Assembly: GCF_023028105.1 (NCBI RefSeq)
Contig: NZ_CP095491.1
Coordinates: forward strand, 3,842,819 to 3,906,818
Direction: 5' to 3'
Source: Halosolutus gelatinilyticus
GTDB taxonomy: Archaea; Halobacteriota; Halobacteria; Halobacteriales; Natrialbaceae
Length of the DNA: 64,000 bases
In this document: one piece after another, positions 1 through 7,330 of the stretch
Position numbering within the stretch: the stretch's first letter is position 1
How the letters are laid out: each line of letters begins with the position of its first letter
Program-made: the position numbers and the translations under genes
The notes under the pieces: model-generated
The model's input: the letters and a program-made list of their open reading frames with translations, nothing else
The model's database searches: none
Told to the model about the DNA's origin: nothing

Positions 1-63
1 GACAACGAGGCCCGCGCCCTCCTGTTCGAACTCGCGGACTATCTGATCGAACGCGGGTACTGA
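1..63 (+). CDS. C-terminal end of a gene cut by the window edge, possibly a polyprenyl (geranylgeranyl) diphosphate synthase
   Basis: Frame 1 is open from base 1 to a TGA at 61-63 and encodes 20 residues rich in Leu, Ala and Glu that end in Arg-Gly-Tyr. The high-GC third positions fit real coding sequence. Haloarchaeal short-chain polyprenyl synthases often end in a similar helix and often sit just before gltX, which is the next gene here. That is recollection of gene order plus a short tail, so the name is tentative; that a gene ends here is more certain. Confidence 0.5.
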   Translation, partial: DNEARALLFELADYLIERGY

Positions 64-236
64 CGTCGCGTCGACGACGGCGATTTGGGGCGGCAACTCG
101 GAACTCGATTCCGATCGCAGCTCGGGACTCGCGTCTCGATTCCGCTCGGATCGTTTTGCGCGGCTCGCGACGGAGACCGACGATCGAGCGGGCGACATCG
201 CGGCTGTTTTGGCCCACGGGCGAATACCGCCCGGTA

Positions 237-1955
237 ATGGACGACGAGTTACGCGAGCGTGTAGAACGCGAAGCCGAGAAGCACGCGCTGTTGAACGCGG
301 TCAAACACGAGAGCGACGCCGACGTCGGCGCGGTGATGGGACCGCTGATGGGCGACAACCCTGACTTCCGCGAACACGCTGACGCGGTGCCGGGAATCGT
401 CGGCGGCGTGGTCGGTCGGGTCAACGACCTCGACTACGACGAAAAGCGCGATCGGCTCGAGGATCTCGCACCCGAAGAACTGGCCGAGATCGAAGCCGAG
501 GACGAGGCGGACGAACACGACCTCCCGTCGCTGCCGAACGCCGAGGAGTACGACGAGATCCGGATGCGGTGCGCGCCCAACCCGAACGGTCCCTGGCACG
601 TCGGTCACGCCCGGATGCCCGCCGTCATCGGCACCTATCGCGATCGGTACGACGGCTGGTTCTGCGTCCGATTCGACGACACCGATCCCGAGACGAAACG
701 GCCCGACATCGATGCCTACGACGCGATTCTGGAGGATCTCGAGTACCTGGGTTTCGAACCCGACGCGGTCTACCGGGCGAGCGATCGGCTCGAGACCTAC
801 TACGACCACGCCCGCGAACTGATCGCCCTGGGCGGCGCCTACACCTGTTCCTGCTCGGGCGAGGCGTTCTCTGAGCTGAAGAATGCAGGCGAGCCGTGCC
901 CCCACCGCGACAAGGACGTCGAGACGGTGCGCGAGGAGTTCGAGGCCATGATCGACGGGGCGTACGACAGCGGCGAGATGGTGCTCCGCGTGAAGACGGA
1001 CATCGAGCACAAGAATCCGGCCCTGCGCGACTGGGTCGCCTTCCGCATGATCGACACGCCGCACCCCCGCGAGGAGGTAAGCGAGTACCGCTGCTGGCCG
1101 ATGCTCGACTTCCAGTCGGGAGTCGACGATCACCTCATCGGGATCACGCACATCATCCGCGGAATCGACCTCCAGGATTCGGCGAAGCGCCAGCGGTTCG
1201 TCTACGAGTATTTCGGGTGGGAGTATCCGGAGGTCGTCCACTGGGGCCACGTCCAGCTCGACGACTACGACGTGAAGATGAGCACCTCCACCATCTCGGA
1301 ACTGATCGAGAAGGGCGAACTCGACGGCTGGGACGACGCGCGCGCGCCGACGATCAGGAGTCTGCGCCGCCGGGGCATCCGCGGTGAGGCGATCGTCGAC
1401 GCGATGGTCGCCCTCGGCACCTCGACCAGCGACGTCGACCTCGCGATGAGTTCGATCTACGCGAACAACCGCGAACTGATCGACGACGAGAGCGATCGGC
1501 GGTTCCTCGTCCGCGGGGGAACCGAACTCCCGCTGGGCGGCAGCCCGCCCGAGGAAGCGAACCCGCCGCTGCACCCCGACCACGAGGATCGCGGTGTCCG
1601 CGAAATTCCAGTCGGCGACGCCGTGTTGCTCGAACCCGGTGACGTCCCGCAGCGCGAGGAGCGCGTCTGGCTCAAGGGGCTGGGCTGTTTCCAGTACACT
1701 CGCGACGCGCTCCAGTACACCGGCGAGGACATCGACGTGGTCCGTGAGGGCGACGTCGACGTCGTCCACTGGGTACCGGCGAGCCAGAGCGTCCCGGTTC
1801 GCATGCGGACGCCCGAGGGCGGCGTGGGCGGCCGCGCGGAACCCGGCGTCGCCGACCTCGAACCGGACGAGGTCATTCAGTTCGAGCGCGTCGGCTTCGC
1901 GAGAATCGATCGGCACGAGGACGACGAGACCGTCGTCTACTACGCGCACCCCTGA
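237..1955 (+). CDS. gltX: Glutamate--tRNA ligase, archaeal type
   Basis: A 572-residue cytoplasmic class I aminoacyl-tRNA synthetase that loads glutamate onto tRNA-Glu (in archaea commonly also tRNA-Gln, later amidated by GatDE). The HIGH-type signature reads HVGH near residue 121 after PNPNGPW, and the KMSKS-type signature reads KMSTS near residue 346. The long N-terminal helical part (about 100 residues) and the beta-barrel C-terminal anticodon region match the archaeal/eukaryal GlxRS shape. An in-frame ATG 81 nt upstream would add basic residues that do not look like protein, so the ATG at 237 (MDDELRERV) is preferred. It follows a gene ending at 63 with a 173-nt gap. Confidence 0.95.
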   Translation: MDDELRERVEREAEKHALLNAVKHESDADVGAVMGPLMGDNPDFREHADAVPGIVGGVVGRVNDLDYDEKRDRLEDLAPEELAEIEAEDEADEHDLPSLPNAEEYDEIRMRCAPNPNGPWHVGHARMPAVIGTYRDRYDGWFCVRFDDTDPETKRPDIDAYDAILEDLEYLGFEPDAVYRASDRLETYYDHARELIALGGAYTCSCSGEAFSELKNAGEPCPHRDKDVETVREEFEAMIDGAYDSGEMVLRVKTDIEHKNPALRDWVAFRMIDTPHPREEVSEYRCWPMLDFQSGVDDHLIGITHIIRGIDLQDSAKRQRFVYEYFGWEYPEVVHWGHVQLDDYDVKMSTSTISELIEKGELDGWDDARAPTIRSLRRRGIRGEAIVDAMVALGTSTSDVDLAMSSIYANNRELIDDESDRRFLVRGGTELPLGGSPPEEANPPLHPDHEDRGVREIPVGDAVLLEPGDVPQREERVWLKGLGCFQYTRDALQYTGEDIDVVREGDVDVVHWVPASQSVPVRMRTPEGGVGGRAEPGVADLEPDEVIQFERVGFARIDRHEDDETVVYYAHP

Positions 1956-1999
1956 TCGCGATCGAACCACCCGATTTTCCCTTCTCGAGCACTCGATCG

Positions 2000-2164
2000 T
2001 CACCCGAGCAGGTCGTCGCCCCGATCGGGCAACGGATCGGCGACGACCCCGTCCCGTCGACCGAGCACGCGCGCGTGAGCGGCACAGACGTACCTGTTCT
2101 CGGCCCACGGGACGTGTAACTCGACTGCGGCGGACCGATCGCAGTCGGCTTCGGAACACTCCAT
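2000..2164 (-). CDS. Small cysteine-rich protein, probable zinc ribbon
   Basis: 54 residues starting MECSEADCDRS, with a Cys-x4-Cys pair near the start and a Cys-Ala-Ala-His pair about 30 residues later, a layout typical of a single zinc site. The last third is acidic and disordered. It converges on gltX, with 44 nt between the stop codons. I do not recognise a named family. Many haloarchaea carry such one-zinc miniproteins, thought to bind nucleic acid or protein partners. A longer reading frame upstream adds Arg-rich sequence and is not preferred. Confidence 0.65.
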   Translation of the reverse strand: MECSEADCDRSAAVELHVPWAENRYVCAAHARVLGRRDGVVADPLPDRGDDLLG

Positions 2165-2317
2165 GGTCGTGTGCACGCGACCTATAGTTTCAGTGTTTCC
2201 CCCGTCCGATGACCGCATTCGATCGCTACCTCGGCGGAGCGTTTCACGGCGTCGTAATTCGCGACCAAGCGCGAAAGCCCCGGTCGAGACGGAGCACCAA
2301 CGTAGCACACGGGAAAG

Positions 2318-2427
2318 AATTTATTACGATCCGCACGATACGCCGAAAACAGTTCGACGAGAATGCGTCACCGATCCTGTATGATCCGTCACAGGGGGAT
2401 TCGAGTACGGGCGTGGCGGTTAAACCG
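2318..2427 (+). promoter_or_regulatory. Promoter region of the sensor kinase gene
   Basis: This AT-richer stretch holds a TATA-like box (AATTTATTA at 2318-2326) and, closer to the gene, a perfect palindrome CGGTTAAACCG at 2417-2427 whose TTAAA centre could itself be the TATA box (39 nt before the ATG at 2461). The palindrome is a candidate operator. No other gene is visible between 2165 and 2460. Confidence 0.4.
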
Positions 2428-2460
2428 ACTGACTCACTACAAAAAGCAACTCGATAGTAC

Positions 2461-5169
2461 ATGGGGAAGGAGTTTCAATCATCTACTGTTGACGTCCTGA
2501 CCCTCGAGGAATCTCTCGAGGCGCTACGGACCAGTTCCGAGTTTCGGGGGAGCATCGAATCGCTCGACACCTATCAGAACGATCATCTCGCGCTGCTTCA
2601 CAACACCGAAGAAGAGCAATTCGCGGCTACGTGTCCGGTTATTCAGCAGGGACTCGACCGAGGCGAGCGATGTCTGTACGTCGCCGAAGAAGACTCGATA
2701 GAAGAGACGCAGACGGCGCTTCAGGACGAGGGGGTCGACGTCGACGCCGCGCTCGACGAAGGAGCGTTGGCCTTCGAGACCGTTCAGGACACCTATCTCG
2801 AGGGCGGGTCGTTCAACGTCGACGAGATGCTGTCGGTCTACGGCGACCTCATAGCGGAGTCGACCGACGAGTGCGAGGGGTTCCGAGTGATCGCGGAGAT
2901 GTCGTGGATCCTCGACGCGGACGTTGCGATCGACGAGGTCATGGCCTACGAAAGTAAGGTGAACGCGCTCTTCGAGGGCGAGGACGCGATCGCGATCTGT
3001 CAGTACGACTGCGAGGCGTTCCCGCCGGACACGCTCTGCGACGTCGTCCGAGTCCACCCGCACCTCATCTACGACAACACCGTCTGTCACAACTTCTATT
3101 ATATTCCAGCCGAGGAGTTCTGCGGACCCGAACGCCCGAAACGCGAACTCGAGCGGATGCTGGGAACGCTCCGGGATCGGACCCACGCGAGAGTTCAATT
3201 GCGGGAACGAGAAGGATACCTGCAGCGACAAAACGAGATCATTGCGGACCCCGACCGATCGTTCGACGAAAAGTTACAGGCCCTCTTCGAACTGGGTTGC
3301 GAGCGATTCGACCTCGAGCTCGGGGCGATGGCATACGTCGACACCGACGAGGACGTATTCGAGGTCGAAGTCGTCAGCGACGAACACGACCACTTCGAAC
3401 CGGGGGTGACGCTGCCGCTCTCGGAAACCTACTGCACCGCCGCGACCGAGATCAAGGCGGCCGGAAGCGTCGCCGACCCGAAACGAGAAGGATACGACGA
3501 CATCTTCGTCTATCAAGAGTTCGGAATCCGGGCGTACATCGGCACCTACATCGGCGTCGAAAACGGCCCCGACAGGACGTTTTTCTTCGTCGGCTCCGGC
3601 GGCCGCGATCGGTCGTTTTCCGAGGCCGAACACACCTTCCTCCAATCGATGGGGCAGTGGGTGAAATACGAACTCGAGCGCCGGCGTCGCGAACGAAAAC
3701 TCGAGCGGCGCGAACAGCAGTACCGAACCCTCGCGGAGTCGTTCCCTAACGGCGCGGTCACGATGCTCGACACGGAGCGCCGATTTACCCTCGCCGCGGG
3801 ACAAGCGTTCGACGACCTTCCGATCTCCGGCGCCGAACTCGAAGGGCAGACGATCGAAGAAGCCTTTGCTGGCGAGGTAGCCACCGCCGTCGAACCGGCG
3901 TACGAGGACGCACTCGCCGGCGAGGAGCGAGTCGTCGACGTCGAATACACCGATCGTGAGTGGCGCATTCACCTCGCCCCGATCAGGGACGATAGCGGCG
4001 TCGTCTTCGCGGTAATGACGATGGCCCAGGACATCACCGACCAAAAGGAACGCGAACGGTTCCTGGAGGACGCGAAAGCGCAGCTCGAGGCCGCGACCGA
4101 AGCGGGCGCCGTCGGGACCTGGGAGTGGTACGTCCCCGAGGATCGATTCGTCGCGGGTTCCTCGCTCGCTCGGCAGTTCGGCGTCGATCCCGATCAGGCT
4201 CGCGAGGGGGTTCCGCTCGAACGATTCGTCTCGTCGATCTACGAGGAGGATCGTGAACGCGTCACGACGAAGATCGAAGCGGCCCTTAGATCCTGCGGAG
4301 AGTACGAAGCGGAGTATCGCACGCGCAACATCGACGGCAACCTTCGGTGGGTGGTCGCTCGCGGTCACGTCGAATGCGACGAAGACGGCGAACCGGTGCG
4401 ATTCCCCGGCGCCCTCACCGATATCACCGAACGGAAGAAGTACCAACAGCGACTCGAGGAGACGATCGAAAAGCTCGAGGCGTCCAACGAGCGCCTCGAG
4501 CAGTTCGCCTACGCGACCTCCCACGACCTGCAGGAGCCACTGCGGATGGTCTCGAGTTATCTCAGACTGATCGAACAACGCTACGGAGACGATTTCGACA
4601 AGGACGGCGAGGAATTCCTGGAGTTCGCCATCAACGGCGCCGATCGGATGCGTTCGATGATCGAAGCCTTACTCGAATACTCACGCGTTGAGACGCACGG
4701 CCGGCCGCTCGAACCCGTCGACCTCGATGCGGTATTCGACGAGGTGCTCGGCGACCTCGCGATTCAGATCAACGAAAGCGACGCCGACGTGACCGCCGAC
4801 CCGCTTCCACGGGTCCGCGCCGACCGAAGGCAGGTCCGCCAGCTGTTCCAGAACCTCGTGGACAACGCGATCACGTACAGCGGCGACGAGCCGCCGCGAA
4901 TACATGCGTCGGCCGAACGAGACGGACCCGAGTGGCTCGTTTCCGTCCGCGACGAGGGGATCGGAATCGCTCCCGACGAACAAGACCGTATTTTCGACGT
5001 CTTTCACCGGCTGCACACCCGCGAGGAGTATCCGGGCTCGGGCATCGGCCTCGCGCTCTGTCAGCGGATCGTCGAGCGTCACGACAGCGACATTTGGGTC
5101 GACTCCGAACCGGGCGAAGGGGCAACCTTCTCGTTTACGCTCCCGGCCGTCGCTACTTCTACTCGGTGA
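2461..5169 (+). CDS. Multidomain sensor histidine kinase (MEDS-GAF-PAS-PAS-HisKA-HATPase)
   Basis: A 902-residue soluble kinase with no membrane segment or signal peptide, so it senses a cytoplasmic cue. In order: an N-terminal MEDS (DcmR sensory-type) domain at about 40-215; a GAF domain at about 260-400; two PAS domains at about 415-540 and 545-665, each followed by a PAC-like end; a dimerisation helix with phospho-acceptor His688 in the motif SHDLQEPLRM; and an ATPase domain with NLVDNA near 798 and the GSGIGLAL lid near 860. The SHDLQEPL H-box is the form common in haloarchaeal and phytochrome-like kinases. No response regulator is adjacent, so it is an orphan kinase. The ligand cannot be told from sequence. 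The start codon follows a TATA-like palindrome. Confidence 0.92.
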   Translation: MGKEFQSSTVDVLTLEESLEALRTSSEFRGSIESLDTYQNDHLALLHNTEEEQFAATCPVIQQGLDRGERCLYVAEEDSIEETQTALQDEGVDVDAALDEGALAFETVQDTYLEGGSFNVDEMLSVYGDLIAESTDECEGFRVIAEMSWILDADVAIDEVMAYESKVNALFEGEDAIAICQYDCEAFPPDTLCDVVRVHPHLIYDNTVCHNFYYIPAEEFCGPERPKRELERMLGTLRDRTHARVQLREREGYLQRQNEIIADPDRSFDEKLQALFELGCERFDLELGAMAYVDTDEDVFEVEVVSDEHDHFEPGVTLPLSETYCTAATEIKAAGSVADPKREGYDDIFVYQEFGIRAYIGTYIGVENGPDRTFFFVGSGGRDRSFSEAEHTFLQSMGQWVKYELERRRRERKLERREQQYRTLAESFPNGAVTMLDTERRFTLAAGQAFDDLPISGAELEGQTIEEAFAGEVATAVEPAYEDALAGEERVVDVEYTDREWRIHLAPIRDDSGVVFAVMTMAQDITDQKERERFLEDAKAQLEAATEAGAVGTWEWYVPEDRFVAGSSLARQFGVDPDQAREGVPLERFVSSIYEEDRERVTTKIEAALRSCGEYEAEYRTRNIDGNLRWVVARGHVECDEDGEPVRFPGALTDITERKKYQQRLEETIEKLEASNERLEQFAYATSHDLQEPLRMVSSYLRLIEQRYGDDFDKDGEEFLEFAINGADRMRSMIEALLEYSRVETHGRPLEPVDLDAVFDEVLGDLAIQINESDADVTADPLPRVRADRRQVRQLFQNLVDNAITYSGDEPPRIHASAERDGPEWLVSVRDEGIGIAPDEQDRIFDVFHRLHTREEYPGSGIGLALCQRIVERHDSDIWVDSEPGEGATFSFTLPAVATSTR

Positions 5170-5330
5170 CTTCCACCTCACCCACGGAGCGAATCACCGG
5201 TTTCGCGTCCCCCGAATAGCGGGGAACGCGGTGAGCAGTGCGAACGACTACTCAACGATCGTCCCGTCTCGACCGGTCGAGTTTCTCAAAAAACGGCAGT
5301 CGGGTGCCCGTCGCACCCCGATCCCGTTTC

Positions 5331-5507
5331 CTACCCGTTCGCGCTCCGATCCCGATCGCGGGTATGGCCGAGCGTTTCGGGCGAGACCCGACAGCCACAC
5401 GGCGCGGCGACGAACTCGTGTGGTCCGGTTCCCGAAACCACTGCGATCGGCGCGTCGCAACCGAAACACCGTGTGCTCGACAGGTCCGTCGAAGCGCCGT
5501 CGGTCAT
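5331..5507 (-). CDS. Small cysteine-rich protein, probable zinc-binding
   Basis: 58 residues from the ATG at 5507 (MTDGASTDL). A Cys-Phe-Gly-Cys knuckle is followed about 20 residues later by Cys-Gly-Cys, enough for one zinc site. The frame extends 26 residues further upstream to another ATG, but the shorter start removes an atypical Ala-rich segment. It converges on the sensor kinase. The family was not recognised, and the gene is called from the paired cysteine knuckles and codon use. Confidence 0.5.
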   Translation of the reverse strand: MTDGASTDLSSTRCFGCDAPIAVVSGTGPHEFVAAPCGCRVSPETLGHTRDRDRSANG

Positions 5508-5863
5508 CAATCCTCCCGATACCGGCCCGATCGCTCGCGCGGCCGCAAGCGATCCGACTGCTCGCTCGATCGTCGCCGTCGCCACCGACCGGACGAGTCG
5601 AGCGGCGTAGCTGTTCGCGAGTGGTACTGTCGTCGTGCGAGACGTTTATGTCTCGGGAGTAACAAGCGTAGCATGGCTTTGAACCATCTCGGGTTGGAAG
5701 CCAGTCTCGGGTGCTCCACCACCCGGGGCATTTCGGCGCATGCCCCCTGCGACTCGTTGGAGATGGCTTCCGGAATAACATTCACGTTAGTTTACCGTAT
5801 AGCTATTGGAGTCCGTTGCAAGTAGAGGCTATACACGGGTGGCGTGTGCCGTTACGATACCAC
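5508..5863. other. 356-nt stretch without a convincing gene; unusual lower-GC block at 5640-5830
   Basis: Overlapping open frames exist on both strands but none has haloarchaeal codon use or an acidic product. The part from about 5640 to 5830 is clearly lower in GC than its surroundings and contains three spaced copies of TCTCGGG (near 5650, 5686 and 5705). No inverted repeat ends or transposase remnant could be recognised. It may be an RNA gene, a decayed insertion, or plain spacer. Confidence 0.4.
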
Positions 5864-6349
5864 TCAGAAAAGAAAGACGGCGATCAGGAAGCCGACCAGG
5901 ATCGTGATCGTCAGCAGCGCCTGGGCGGCCGTCGACGCGAGCATGCCGGCGGTCGCGTACAGCGCCGATCGCCCGCTCCGATTCAGGTCCCGATCGCGGG
6001 CGAATTCGAGGGCGAAGACGGTGCCGAACAGGCCGACGAGCAGGCCCAGCGGGCCAGTGACGATCATCAGGACGATCCCGACGACGGCCGCCGCGGCGGT
6101 GGTTCCCCAGGAGGCGCCGCCGGCTTTCGCCGCGATCGAGCCGCCGAAGAACTCGACGAGCATCGTCAGCACGCCGAGCGAGGTGAGGACGGCGAGCGTG
6201 AGCAGCCCCGGCTCTGCGAAACCGGAGTGCCACCAGTAGAGATACAGCCCCGAAAGCGAGAGCAGACCGCCGGGAACGAGGGGGACGATCGTGCCGACGA
6301 CGCCGGCGACGAGCAAGGCGATCGCGAGGATCGCGACGGTCTCGACCAT
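5864..6349 (-). CDS. DUF456 family membrane protein
   Basis: 161 residues from the ATG at 6349 (MVETVAILAIALL). About five hydrophobic segments, rich in Gly and Ala, and the early motif VPLVPGGLLSL, fit the DUF456 family, small polytopic membrane proteins of unknown role found in bacteria and archaea. The frame runs further upstream to another ATG, but that part is Arg-rich and hydrophilic and would destroy the normal N-terminal helix. It is transcribed divergently from the broken dehydrogenase at 6560. Confidence 0.85.
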   Translation of the reverse strand: MVETVAILAIALLVAGVVGTIVPLVPGGLLSLSGLYLYWWHSGFAEPGLLTLAVLTSLGVLTMLVEFFGGSIAAKAGGASWGTTAAAAVVGIVLMIVTGPLGLLVGLFGTVFALEFARDRDLNRSGRSALYATAGMLASTAAQALLTITILVGFLIAVFLF

Positions 6350-6559
6350 ATTCGACCGGAGGGCGTATCGAGTCAAATACCTGTTGTTTCCCTCGATTCG
6401 ATACCGCGGCGGGCGATCGGTTCGACCGGAAACCCGGTCAGGCCGCTCGCCGTCGCCGGCGGGGAACACCAGCCTCCGGTTCGGTCCGTGACAGTACACG
6501 CCGTCGAACGCCCGCGTCCGACCAGCGCCGTTATGCCGTCGGTTCGAAAACGGGGCCGT

Positions 6560-7292
6560 ATGCAGCGAGCAATCATCGTCGGCCGTCCTCGGGGATCGGC
6601 GAGGCGCTCGCGCGGAAGCTCGCCGAAGACGGGTGCGAGATCGGACTGGCGGCGCGACGCACCGACCGGCTGAAGGCGATCGGCGTCGAGTTGCCGACGA
6701 AGGCCTACGCCGCGACGATGGACGTGACCGACCCCGAGGACGCCCGACAGGGGTTTTTCGAACTCGCCGCTGCGATGCCGTCGGTCGATCTCGTCGTCAT
6801 CAGCGCCGGGGTGGCCTCCCTCAATCGCGACCTCGACCGGGCGAAGGAACGGGAGACGATCGACGTGAACGTCCGCGGGTTCGCCGCGATCGCGACGGCC
6901 GCGATCGAATACTCGAGATCAACCCGGATTACGCGAGCGACGCGGATGGCCACCTCGTCGGAATCTCGTCGGTCGCCGCCCACGCCGGAAGCTCCGACGC
7001 GCCGGCGTACGGCGCCTCGAAGGCGTCCGTCTCCACCTACCTCGAAGGGCTTCGGTACAGGCAGGTGGGCAGCGACGCCGACGTGGCGATCACGACGATC
7101 GAACCCGGGTTCGTCGACACCGACCTCTCGTACGGAAGCTTCTGGGAGTGTTCGCCGGAGACCGCGGCGAACCAGATCGTCCGCGCGATCGAGACGGAAC
7201 GGGGCCACGCCTACGTGACCCGCCGCTGGCGACTGGTTGCCTGGGTTCTCGGCCTCCTGCCGGAATTCGTCCTTTGGCGAGTCGGCGCCTAA
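6560..7292 (+). pseudogene. Short-chain dehydrogenase/reductase broken by two one-base deletions
   Basis: Three successive reading frames together give a complete SDR of about 245 residues. MQRAIIVG (the start of the Rossmann fold) is in one frame; after about base 6583 the GxxxGIG part and the next 110 residues read in a second frame; after about base 6913 the catalytic YGASK and the C-terminus read in a third. At each junction, adding one base restores the family consensus (VGASSGIGEAL at the first). Each fragment keeps normal high-GC codon use and the active-site Tyr-x3-Lys is intact. This points to a very recent pseudogene or to base-level sequencing errors. The substrate cannot be inferred. 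Confidence 0.85.
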
Positions 7293-7330
7293 CCTCCTAG
7301 CACCCGGCCGAGTGCGGCGGCCGAAGCCGG

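Noticed and set aside
249..2159. Long antisense open frame across gltX
   Set aside because: High GC leaves few stop codons; the product is Arg/Asp-rich with no motif, and gltX is clear on the other strand. The same holds for long antisense frames over tmcA, the D-lactate-type dehydrogenase, ppc, leuA/cimA, fixB, fixC and the subtilase.
5507..5785. Minus-strand 92-codon frame starting MNVIPEAISNES
   Set aside because: First half in a lower-GC block, second half very Arg-rich; no domain and no promoter.
6583..6913. Programmed frameshifting in the SDR gene
   Set aside because: No slippery heptamer or downstream pairing was seen and two events would be needed; pseudogene or sequence error is simpler.
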